Shown one piece after another: positions 48,053-58,500 of a stretch of DNA of 64,000 bases. This DNA is from Quillaja saponaria. Lineage: Eukaryota > Streptophyta > Magnoliopsida > Fabales > Quillajaceae. The translations under genes and the position numbers were made by a program. Every line of letters begins with the position of its first letter. The stretch's first letter is position 1. The notes beneath the pieces are model-generated. The model did not search any database, was not told the origin of the DNA, and saw nothing but the letters and a program-made list of their open reading frames with translations. The stretch lies in the NCBI GenBank assembly GCA_029379385.1, contig CM055613.1, positions 10,496,001 to 10,560,000 of the forward strand, given 5' to 3'.

Positions 48053-49456
48053 CTAACTTTTAAGCTCCCTTAGCTGTTTCACTAACTCGTCTAACTCTTT
48101 GTTTGAGCTTCCTCCTCCTTTGACTGAACCCAAGGCAGCATCCCTTAGCTCTCTGGCTCGGACCCTCTCTGGCCTAATTGCATCCACTGAGTCGACAAAT
48201 TTCTGAGCCAACTCGCTTGACTCGGGAATATTCTCCGTCCCTTCACCACCTCTTATTGCCACACCCAACTGGTCCACCAACAGCTTAGCATTTGTGTACT
48301 GATCAGCACCCATCGGCCAAGTCAGCATCACCGCCCCAGCTGACAGCCCTTCCAAGACCGAGTTCCAACCGCAGTGAGTCATGAACCCACCCACGGCACG
48401 GTGGCGCAATATTGACACCTGTGGAGCCCACCCTCTGATTACGAAACCCCTACCCCCCACACGATCTTCGAACCCATCTGGTATCACGCCGTGATCGTCG
48501 CCAACGTGTCTTTCATCGGGTTCCCTTACGGACAATATGAAATGGACCCCACTGATTTCCAGTGCAGCAGTCAACACCTCCATTTGCTTACTGGTCAACA
48601 CAGTTCGACTCCCGAAGCAAATGTAGACCACGGAATCGTCCGGTCGGTCGTTAAGCCACGATAAGACCTCGTGACATGGCACTGAGCTGGACCCACCTCT
48701 ATTAGCTTGACCAACATCCTCATCTTCCGGGGGTGGCAATGCGGGACCCACAGCGAATACCCGATCATGCCCGAGTTCCTGCTTCAGGTAATTAAAATAA
48801 ACTCGCTCCAACTCAGAGAACGAGTTAAAAACGATTCCCCAACACGCCATATTTGCAATGAAATTCTCACCAATAAAATCCCAATCCGGGTCGCCCTTTT
48901 TGCCTTGTCTATAAAGGTGGGTGATCTGCCACCAAGGGAAAATCGGAGAATAGGGGATTTTAGGGAACGCAATCGTAGAACTCAAATTGGCCGGATCAGT
49001 ATTTTGAGGTAAGTAGCGCCACAGATAAAAACCAACCGATAAAGCAAAGGCACCGGAAGGGGAGAAGACGAGACGTGGGACCCGGAGCTGAGAACCGAGT
49101 TGATGGGTCCATCCAAGGAAGAAATCGGATATAATTGCAACCGGCGGTGAAGGGTGGGATTGAAACCATTGGAGCAGTAAAGGGTAGTGAAGTTGACGCA
49201 TGCTTTGAATTATGGCGAAGAGTCTGTTTTGCTTTGGATTAGAGAATTCCGGTGGTGGAAGAACCAAAGATTGGAGGGAAGATGGGTGAGCAGCAAGAAG
49301 GGGATCGAGCAAAGGGAGGTTTTGAGGGGTGACTAAAACGGTGACGTACAAGCCACTGCGAGTAAGTAACTGGTTGGTAAGATCAAGAAAAGGAATAATG
49401 TGACCTGAAGTAGGGAAGGGATAGATGAGGATGTGAAGGTCGGTGGTGGTTGACAT
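48053..49456 (-). CDS. UDP-glycosyltransferase, UGT89 type (gene 2)
   Basis: An intronless 467-residue family 1 glycosyltransferase, full length. The catalytic His is H19 (PFPTSGH) and the Asp partner is D111 (IISDFF). SPSGAFALS and FPWWQ are shared with UGT gene 1, and both match UGT89. The PSPG box covers 343-386 (WAPQVS to GADQ), with THCGWNSVLEG intact and a normal Trp-Pro pair (W380-P381). The GVP triplet reads GAV, a position I believe varies in UGT89. The likely role is glucosylation, or another UDP-sugar transfer, to a phenolic or hormone-like acceptor in the cytosol; the acceptor is unknown. The first ATG (49456) opens MSTTTDLHIL directly before the first beta strand, so the start is secure. 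It is convergent with UGT gene 1. The two proteins are clearly diverged, so the duplication is old. Confidence 0.93.
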   Translation of the reverse strand: MSTTTDLHILIYPFPTSGHIIPFLDLTNQLLTRSGLYVTVLVTPQNLPLLDPLLAAHPSSLQSLVLPPPEFSNPKQNRLFAIIQSMRQLHYPLLLQWFQSHPSPPVAIISDFFLGWTHQLGSQLRVPRLVFSPSGAFALSVGFYLWRYLPQNTDPANLSSTIAFPKIPYSPIFPWWQITHLYRQGKKGDPDWDFIGENFIANMACWGIVFNSFSELERVYFNYLKQELGHDRVFAVGPALPPPEDEDVGQANRGGSSSVPCHEVLSWLNDRPDDSVVYICFGSRTVLTSKQMEVLTAALEISGVHFILSVREPDERHVGDDHGVIPDGFEDRVGGRGFVIRGWAPQVSILRHRAVGGFMTHCGWNSVLEGLSAGAVMLTWPMGADQYTNAKLLVDQLGVAIRGGEGTENIPESSELAQKFVDSVDAIRPERVRARELRDAALGSVKGGGSSNKELDELVKQLRELKS

Positions 49457-51610
49457 TTTTGTGATTTGGCTTATAGAAGCCTTGCTCCGCTCCGTGGTGA
49501 CAGACCAGAGAGAGTACTTTACTGGGTTTCCGGTGATTTGTGTAATATGATGAAAATAAATATATGGGATATGGGCAAGTGGGGATGCCTCTTTTTAACT
49601 TTGGGTTGGTGATTCGGTCCTCAATCGTCATGCCTGACGACATAGATCATAGATGGGACCAACGCTAAGTGAAAAGACCATTTTCACAATTAGGAAGTGT
49701 CTACTGAATAAAACTCTGGACTCATAGGTAGAAAATGGAAACTTTGGGTCTACGCCTGATTCCGTGGGATTGATTGTTTTTCTTTTCCTCTCTCAATTTC
49801 TTTATATTTTCTACTAAGACCTCTTTTTTAAAACTATTTTCTTAAAAATTCCTTGGTCTTTTTTTTTTTTTTCAAGCGATTTATTTCCTGAATTTTATAA
49901 CCAAACAAATAAATAAATAAAATACTTCAAAATAAAAATATCACTATACTTTTACAATATTAAGAAAAAAAATATTTTCATTTATACTAAATTAACACTA
50001 TTTTCTTAAAAATTCCTTGGTCTTTTTTTTTTTTCAAGCGATTTATTTCCTGAATTTTATAACCAAACAAATAAATAAATAAAATACTTCAAAATAAAAA
50101 TATCACTATACTTTTACAATATTAAGAAAAAAAATATTTTCATTTATACTAAATTAACACTATTTTCTTGTGAAATTAAAAGTGTAATGATATTTTATTT
50201 TAAATGTTTAATTACACTACTTTTAATTTTTTATTCATTCTTTTGATATAATTTTTTTTATTTTAAAAAAATAAGTCATATAAAAAAATATCAAGGAAAT
50301 TAAAAAGAGGGTTTTGTGAAAAACTATCAAAAGATTGAGGAGAAAAAAATAGCATAATTTAGCAAAAAAATCAATATGTATAATATACATATATAATAGT
50401 TCGTATGAAAAATTGTAGACATACACTTATTATTTGAGAAAATATTGTTAATTTAGTATAGTTGAAAATAAAATTATTCATAAATAAATTTTACAAAAAA
50501 ATTAAACTCATAAATTTATATAAACAATTTAAAAGTATAGTACCGATATTTATACTTTTGAATATTTTACTTATTTATTTGCTTAGTTATGAAATTCAAG
50601 AAATAAGTGGCTTGAAAAAAAGAGCAAGGACCAAAGATTTTTTAAGAAAAAACTTTAAAATAAGGGGTGTTAATAGAAAATGCAAAGAAATTAAGGGTGT
50701 GAAAAAAAAAACAATAAAGTCCACTTGCAATAAAAGTAATCAACAAACCCAAGCCACGTGATCCAACCAAATTTTAAACCCGCATCGTGCACCTATAAGG
50801 TTTTTTTCCTTTACATATCAGTCCCCACAGAATTTAATTGGCACCTATTAGATTTAAAGGGTGAGTAATTAAGTGACCGCCTAGATTTTTAGTTTTGGAG
50901 GGATCAACTTGTAAATAAAAATTTTTTAAAACAAATTTAATAAATTAAAATTAAAAAAATAAGTATTTTTACCATAAAAAATAAATTGAATATCAAATAC
51001 TTAGGCTTAAAATAGAAAAACTTAAATTTATGGTTCACTTCAATTACGTACTGGGAGACTGGGAGTTGCTGTTGGAGTATTATATCCCAATTCCCAACAA
51101 ACGATTAAGATAATCACTTACTTGTTGGCGGCCTCTGAATTGAAGACTGATCTGAAAGGGATAGTAAGAAATTTGGAATTAACCCTTATGAATATTAATT
51201 CCAGGCTGCTCTTCTCGGCTTTAAGCACAATTAAGCTTGGAATCTTTTGAATTCTGATTAGCAGATCATTGGCATTGGTGCATGGAACACCCTAAATCTG
51301 AGCATTTCCCAGAATTACAAAAACAATATTTGCCGATCATTGGCATTGGGTTCTGTTTGAAGAATTCTTACTAATTATAGCTAGCTCTGAAATATCTTGA
51401 ACACACAACTATCTCATATTTCCATTACAACATTAATCAATTAAACCTCTATTTCATACGTGCATACATACATACAAGTATCTCATATTTCTTTCGCTGT
51501 AATAATGCTTACAAAACTGACCAACAAGGCAAAACACAGTTCAACAAAATTAATAACCAAAACTTGTATTGCTAGCTAGCAATAGTAGATGACCAGTTTC
51601 TAAATCCTGA
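49457..51610. other. Intergenic: UGT gene 2 promoter side and GLV 3' flank
   Basis: The first few hundred bases are the promoter and leader side of UGT gene 2. A near-perfect tandem duplication follows at 49833-50168, then AT-rich DNA with only low-complexity frames. A G-box occurs at 50755-50760. The last 200 bases probably hold the 3' UTR of the GLV precursor gene. Confidence 0.6.
49833..50168. repeat. Near-identical tandem duplication, about 163-bp unit
   Basis: The unit from ACTATTTTCTTAAAAATTCC to ACTAAATTAAC occurs twice in a row (starts 49833 and 49997), and a third copy begins at 50159 but stops after about ten bases. The main visible difference is the length of an internal T run (14 against 12). 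It is therefore a recent duplication. It lies about 380 bases upstream of the UGT gene 2 start codon. Confidence 0.9.
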
Positions 51611-52148
51611 TCAGTTATTCTTGGGTGGATGAGGTTTGGGGACATGATAATCAGCATTGATAGCTACAAAACCAGCCATCTGAACATGATTCACACGACG
51701 ACGATGACCTCTTCTTCTCCCAGAATGTGGTGCTGCACCAGTTGATGAAATTTTTTTGGAGTTTGAGTCTTCCACTACATTTATCAAATGCTCGTAGTAT
51801 TTCCCTTCTTTCAAAACCCTCTGAGACATAATTTTCCTTCCTCCAAGCCTCATTGTATTTCCAGCTTCAGCAACAGCAGGAACTCCATCGTAAACAACCT
51901 GTTAAAATTGAATGTTATATAACTAGCTGTAGTATTTTAAACATAACAGCTAGCAAATTCATTTTTGTTAACTAAGTTTACAACATTCATATATAATAAT
52001 AAGATAAAATTACTTAATTACGTACCTCATCATCCACATTCATCATAGTTAGCACTTTGTTTTCATCTACTGGTAGCCCACTTGTGAATCTTAGACGTAG
52101 CAAAATGAACATTATAAGAAACAGAAAGCTTGATGTTGAAAAAGCCAT
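51611..52148 (-). CDS. GLV/RGF/CLEL signalling peptide precursor
   Basis: Two exons, 52026-52148 and 51611-51898, with a GT-AG intron between them, give 136 residues. Residues 1-24 form a signal peptide (MAFSTSS start, hydrophobic core). The C-terminus is DYHVPKPHPPKNN (124-136), matching the GOLVEN/root meristem growth factor pattern DY-x2-P-x3-PP-x2-N and ending exactly at the stop. In the family the Tyr is sulfated by TPST, a Pro is hydroxylated, and the secreted 13-mer acts through RGI receptor kinases in root meristem and gravitropism. R68-V-L-K71 fits the site-1-protease (SBT6.1) cleavage pattern that matures these precursors. An Arg-rich stretch (102-109) precedes the peptide. The ATG at 52148 has good context (A at -3, G at +4); an upstream ATG at 52205 would spoil the signal peptide. 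Confidence 0.88.
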
Positions 52149-53679
52149 AGTTGTTAACAATATTGAAGGAGAGGAACTTAAATATAAGGTCCAAATAGAA
52201 GTCAAAGCTTGGGTTTATAACTCTTTTTTTTAATTACTTAGGGAAACTCAAAAAATAAAAAGAAAAAAAAATAACAGTTATCAAAGCTTGAATTGGAAAT
52301 AAGTTGAAAATGGTTTGGTTCTGTTGGCTTCAAATTAAGTACTGTTGGGAAAAAGTTGTGTGATCGCGTGGAATGGAAGATGTTCAGTGTTCAGCGCCTG
52401 TCTGCCGCCATACATGCAACGAGGAGGGTTTGTTTGGTTGGCCAAATGCATGCCAAGGTTACAAATTTACAAATATGAAAATAATTCTGATTATTATAGA
52501 TCACTAATTGGAAGTATTATATTCAAATGTTTAAATAAATAATAAAAGTGAGATACAACAGAAACATATGCAAATTCCAAAGTAGCCTTGGACAGTTGGA
52601 CTGATTATATATTGATATTGGGGACTAGATGGCTAATAGCTAGCCAAATGTATATAGCTTTAGATAGACTGAATTTCAAGTGTGAAATTATAACTTTATG
52701 TCATGCTTTGGAATATAAATTGGTGGTTTATAGCTTGGTCTAGCTAGCTTTTGACTGAACTTAGGAGTTACTTGGGAAAAAGCACCCAAATTTGACTCAC
52801 TATTATAATTTTAGTTGCTATAAATTAAGCACTATATAAATAAATAAAGAAAAATCATGTGTTGCTTGGACTATTTAATTGATTAATTACACAAGTTAAT
52901 TAGTGTTAATACAAGCTAAATAATTGTTTATTCAGTTTGTTTTAATAAATTAAAGTACTTCCAATTCCAACAACAAACCAGCTAGGATTTTCAACAAAGT
53001 TGCAGACCTTCCTTTGTACGACAAAACTGTTTCCCCGCATATACTTAATAAATTAAATTGCTTATGTTCTGATTGATACATAAATATATACCTTCATTCA
53101 TTTTTAAGGCCAGAGAGCTATTCTAATATTCTAATCAAATAATTATGAATAACCTTACATGACTATTAGTTTAGAATTTCAATACAAAGTACTAGTCATT
53201 TAATATTTATAATGACAAAATATAGTCAAGAATACCAGAAAAGTGGAATTATGAAATGTATTTTAATGAAAATGGAATTGATAAATAATCTGTTATTATA
53301 TTATCCTTAAAGCATGAAAGTAAAATGCAAATAAATAAAAGCTAAGAGGTCAATAAATACAAAATGAATAAATATTGATTTGGCCAGAGACTTTACAAAT
53401 AAGCTTTCTTGAGTTTAAATACAATTACAAGATATGTAATTTTTCAATAACTTCTCAAAACTATATCTAGTCCTTTAATAATTTTCTCATATTTCATGCA
53501 AGATTAGTTAATTTTTTTAATTTACACAAATGAGATGTCAGCAATTTACTGTGTGAAATTTACACTATTATTTTCAAATTTTATAAGTTAAAATTTTCTG
53601 AATCTTACACATGAGAGTAATTATGATGGACCAAAAGTTATAATTTAAAATTTATAATTTTTGCAAATATCATATGGAA
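52149..53679. other. Intergenic, AT-rich
   Basis: Contains the upstream region of the GLV precursor gene and then AT-rich DNA with no supported gene. Short frames such as 52345-52542 have no recognisable features. Confidence 0.65.
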
Positions 53680-53763
53680 GTCAGGATGGCCGAGTGGTCT
53701 AAGGCGCCAGACTCAAGTTCTGGTCCTCGTGAGAGGGCGTGGGTTCAAATCCCACTTCTGACA
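53680..53763 (+). tRNA. tRNA-Leu (anticodon CAA)
   Basis: An 84-nt class II tRNA. The seven-pair acceptor stem has GTCAGGA at the 5' side and TTCTGAC at the 3' side with one G-T pair, and the discriminator is A. The D-arm region TGGCCGAGTGGTCTAAGG is the Pol III A box. The anticodon arm is CCAGA-CTCAAGT-TCTGG, giving CAA. The long variable arm TCCTCGTGAGAGG is typical of Leu, and GGGTTCAAATCCC is the T arm and B box. There is no intron. A T-rich Pol III terminator follows at once (TTTTC from 53764). CCA is not encoded, as expected for a nuclear gene. Confidence 0.97.
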
Positions 53764-55384
53764 TTTTCTTTTTTTCCTTATGTAATTTTAGTATGGATCA
53801 ATCAAATTTGGATAAAAAATATTTTCATTTTTTATGTTTACAGCAATGACGCCAGTGACGAAAAATATGCTGAACCAATGAGATCAACAACTTCTAAGGA
53901 TAATTTTAATTACAACATTAGAAAGATTCAAATATAATAAAAAATTAAAAGCAATATATGAAATTTTCAAAGTTTAACGTGCAATGAGGATGAGCAATAT
54001 ATTAATTATTCAAAATTTAACGTGTAATAAGGATGAAAGGTTAAAGTTTGGATATCTATTTTTTTTTAATGGTTTAGTGATGATTTATTTATGTGTATCT
54101 TGACTAATTCATTTTTTCAATTTGATCAAAGATAAAAGGCATGCCATTTAAGTTGTGACTAGTAAAATTTTAGCTGTTGCAATATCTCCTAATGATGCTA
54201 TTATTATACATTGAACACTTTGGCAGATATAAGTTATACTACCATTTGGCTTTAGGGCATCATAAAACCTTAATGTTAGTACCAAACAAATATATCATTG
54301 AACCAACGTTTCATTGAATTTGATGCTATTTTTGTTAGGAATCAGCATAAAAATGACTACCATGTAAGAGGTGAAAATTAAAATTTTGATGTCTTAAAAT
54401 CATTTTATAATTATTTACAAGATTTAGTTTTAATTTAATAGTTAAACAAAAAAACTTTTGACGCACGATCCGCATGAACGAATCCAATCAAGAGTCTCCA
54501 TGCTTGAAGGTGAGAGGTATGGATGTTCAACTGGGCCGGTGGGTTGATTTTGACGTAAATTTTTACCTGACCCGACTAAGTCTGGTTGACAAAAATCTTA
54601 CCAAAATTTAGAAGTCAAGTGATCGAGTGACAAAAAATTATACTCGGTTAAAAACTCAAGTAGGTTAGACTTTTCATTTGTTAAACTTTATTGTGTAATA
54701 ATCTATTACCTATTTTAAACAAAATAAGGGCCAAAATATATAAATAAATCTAAGTTATATAATTTTTAAGCTAGAAGTAAACATAAATGAAAGTTTTTTA
54801 ACATTAGAAATTCAATAAAAATATTAAAATAAGATAAATATAATTGAAATAATATATAATTAACATGAACACAGATTCAAAGTAAATATGAAAGTTAAAA
54901 ATTAACACCAACACATATTAAGTTGAGTTACACACTTATTTTCATGTATTAAAAGATTTTATATAAACGCGTTTTAAAATATAGGTAAATAAGTTTTGGT
55001 GGGTTAAGTGTTTACAAATTGAAATTTTTTCTACTCGGATAATTAATCTGACTAGAAATAAAAGATAAAATATCACTTGATTTAAAATTCAGGTTTAAGG
55101 TTTTAGTTGAGTTTAGATGATTTGATTTATGTTAGCCAGGTCTTTCAAGTTTTTTGCACATTCCTAGTGAGACGGATGCAAGGGATTTTTTGCTAGCACA
55201 CCTCTAATAGTTGGAAACGACCAATAAATGCTGGAAACACAATTGTGAAGGTAATTTTTATGCAATTCAAATTCATAAATTATAATTCTAACCTATAATT
55301 AAATTAAATTTTATTATAATTCTAATAAATCCATCCATCCAAAGCTTACCCTAAAAAAAACTTGGAAACAGTGGCATTTCGCTC
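53764..55384. other. Intergenic, AT-rich, with dispersed repeat copy B
   Basis: No gene is supported. The principal content is the repeat at 54528-54960. The last few hundred bases lead into the promoter of the Ctf4-like gene. Confidence 0.6.
54528..54960 (+). repeat. Dispersed repeat, copy B
   Basis: Same family and orientation as 32750-33117. Both begin with a CAACT(T/G)GGCC word and share several blocks in the same order through to GTTGAGTTACACACTTAT. This copy is longer at several places. It is noncoding, with unresolved ends. Confidence 0.65.
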
Positions 55385-55415
55385 CCGCCAATTTCACAAG
55401 CCCTTCATTTCGCGC
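55385..55415. promoter_or_regulatory. Two E2F-like sites upstream of the Ctf4-like gene
   Basis: CCGCCAAT (55385-55392) is the reverse of the E2F consensus WTTSSCSS, and TTTCGCGC (55408-55415) matches TTTSSCGC exactly. They lie 124 to 154 bases before the start codon of a replication gene. E2F/DP factors drive S-phase genes in plants, so the fit between site and gene function is good. Binding is inferred. Confidence 0.65.
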
Positions 55416-55538
55416 CCAAATCCCCAAAAGTTTGAGACCAGATCCGCCATCACAAAAACCCTACCTCTATTTACACTCACCATATTAGTAGAAGAAATAG
55501 AGCTTTGAAACCAGACAACACCCATTTCAATAGCTGCC

Positions 55539-58500
55539 ATGAAAGTCCGATCAGTTAAGCTCAGAGAAGCCCACAAGGCCGCCAGCAATGGACGTCCTTC
55601 GTTCTGTTCCATTTTGTGGGACCAACAAGCCAACCACCTTGTCAGCGCTTCTTCTGCTGATGTTACTATCGCAATCCACGACCCTCTTCTTCCTTCAAAC
55701 ACCCCGAGGATCCTCCGCCACCATCGTGATGGGGTCACCACAGTGGCTCTTAGCCCCAACTCCACTTGTCTTGCTTCGGGATCGGTGGATCACTCCGTCA
55801 AGCTCTACAAGTTCCCGGGTATGACAATGCTCTACTCGAATTCGTCATCCCATTTGTTTATTTTTAATTTTTGGGAATTTGGGGTTTCTGGAGTATTAAT
55901 TATGTTTGTACTAGCATGGTTTTGTTTATGTTGGGTTAGTCTCATGAATAGGTTATTCTGTTTTGTTTCTTGGTGACTATGATTACGACCTTGAAACTCA
56001 ATTTTTGATTATGGAACGCTGGGGTTTGGTTCCTGGATCACTGAGGAAGTCGGATCCTGTTTTTTTATCTGATGACAAAATGTTGAAATTACCAGGTTTG
56101 ATGGAAAGGTTAACCCTCTGTCAAGTTCTACATTTGTATTTAGTGTCTCAAATATTATGATACTATGAGCCAAAACAAGTAATAGAACGTAGACTTAATT
56201 TAATTTCATCACCATAGATTTGGCATAAAATTATGGTTGCAGTAACATTTTGTTTCAAGAGGTTTATTTCACTAGATATTTCATCATGGATATTATATTT
56301 TCAGTAAGTTTGTCGAGTGTGCCTAGCAATCTAATACTTCAATAGAAGTTTGCAATGCCTTAATAAGAATTTTACATTTTTTTTTTCAAATCTATGATTT
56401 AAAAATAGACTCTGGAATTGAACTTATGGTATAATTTTTGTCTATTATCAGACATGAATGTCTTTGGTGAGGGCAATTGCATATTAGGTTTGTCCATCTT
56501 AATGTGGCAGCTCTCTATAGTTGGTTAAGTTTCATCTCTTTTCGATCTTTCTCTAATTTTCATTACCTGATGTTAGTTTACTTCATGGATACCCAAATTT
56601 CTCCAGACTACATACGGAACTTTGTTGTTACTAAGGTCTGAATTAATGTTATTGTGTTCTCATAATTAGGTTGCAGAAATTCAGATGATTTGAAGTTTTA
56701 AAGTTTTAGACTTAAATTTTATTAATTACGATTTATTTTTTAGGTGGAGAGTTTCAGACCAATATTACTAGGTTCACACTACCACTACGCTCCCTAGCAT
56801 TCAATAAATCAGGGAGTATGTTGGCAGCTGCTGGTGATGATGAGGGCATTAAACTTATTAATACCATTGATGGTTCGATTGCCAGGGTTCTCAAAGGACA
56901 TAGAGGGCCTGTCACTTGCTTAGCTTTTGATCCTAATGGGGAATACTTGGCTTCTATTGATTCAATGGGGACTGTTATTTATTGGGAGCTCCACTCAGGA
57001 AGAATAATACACACTCTTAAAAACATTGCTCCAGATACTGGTTCTGACCTTTCTGCCATGAATGTTATTAGCTGGAGTCCTGATGGGGAGATCTTAGCAG
57101 TTCCGGGTTTGAGAAATGATGTGGTAATGTATGATAGAGACACAGCAGAAAAGCTGTTTTCATTGAGAGGTGATCATATACAACCTGTTTGTTTCTTGTC
57201 TTGGTCGCCCAACGGCAAGTACATGGCTACTTCTGGTTTCGATAGGCAGGTTCTGATCTGGGATATTGATAAGAAGCAGGACATTGATAGGCAGAAATTT
57301 GACGAGCAAATATGTTGCATGGCATGGAAGCCAATTGGTAATGCATTAGCTGTTATTGATATCATGGGAAAGTATGGTATCTGGGAGTCGGTTATTCCTT
57401 CATCAATGAAATCCCCAACAGAAGATATTCCTAGTTTACAATCTAGGAACAGTAATGGGCTTCTTTTTTTTGATGAAGAGGATCAGGACGTTAGTGCAAG
57501 TGGAAGTTTGAGTGATTTTGGTGAAGATATCCTTGGTGAGTCTGAGCCACCTAGCAGGAAAAGATCACATGAACAGTTTGTGTATAATGAAAAACCGTAT
57601 GAGGATGGTTGTGATGACTTTTTTCCCAAGGTTGAATCTAGTAAGAAGGCAAATCGCAGTCGCAAGGAAAGCTTGGACAATGGGAGTGTGGGACTAAGAA
57701 GAACAACGATAACAGATAAGCCAAAAATGCAAGAGGCATTTCAGCCAGGATCGACTCCTGTGCAGCCTGGAAAAAGACGGTTTTTGTGCTATAATATGCT
57801 TGGAAGTATAACAACAGTTGACCATGATGGATACTCCCATATAGAGGTAATAATTGAAATTATTTGATGCTCCTATCAAGTTCTTTGACACCAACCTGAA
57901 TTAATTAAGCATATCTTGGCTAGATTGATTTTCATGACACTGGCAGCGGTCCACGAGTTCCATCAATGACTGATCATTTTGGATTTACAATGGCTGCCTT
58001 GAATGAAAAAGGAAGTATATTTGCAAATCCTTGCAAGGGTGAGAAGAACTTGAGCACTCTCATGTATCGTCCATTTAGTAGCTGGGCAAATAATAGTGAG
58101 GTCAGATCATCTCCTTCACAAGTATCTGTATTGATTCTTTATCTTATTAGCAGTGATTTGGAATGTATAACATGCTTATGCAATTGTTTAGCTTTCTGTT
58201 TGTAATACATCTGGTGTCTTACCATATGTTGACTTGCTTTTCTAAATGTGTGGACAGTGGTCTATGCGATTTGAAGGGGAAGAGGTGAAGGTTGTTGCAC
58301 TTGGTTTTGCTTGGGTAGCTGCAATTACTAGTTTTAATTTTCTTCGCATTTTCAGTGAGGGTGGCATGCAGGTATGTTTCATAGTTGCAACTAATTTGCT
58401 TGTTTACTTATCTCTCTATTTTGACCAGGGAAAGTGGTAAAATTATTCAACACTATATTTTCTTGTGCTCTCATCCATTATACTTAAGTTTTAAGGTAAT

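Noticed and set aside
52014..52205. Upstream start for the GLV precursor at 52205
   Set aside because: It would place polar residues before the signal peptide and has weaker start context than 52148.
53674..53937. 87-codon frame over the tRNA
   Set aside because: Its first third is the tRNA-Leu gene read as protein; the rest is AT-rich flank.
55394..55765. Minus-strand 123-codon frame over the first Ctf4-like exon
   Set aside because: Shadow of the coding exon and its leader; the plus-strand product is a clear WD40 protein.
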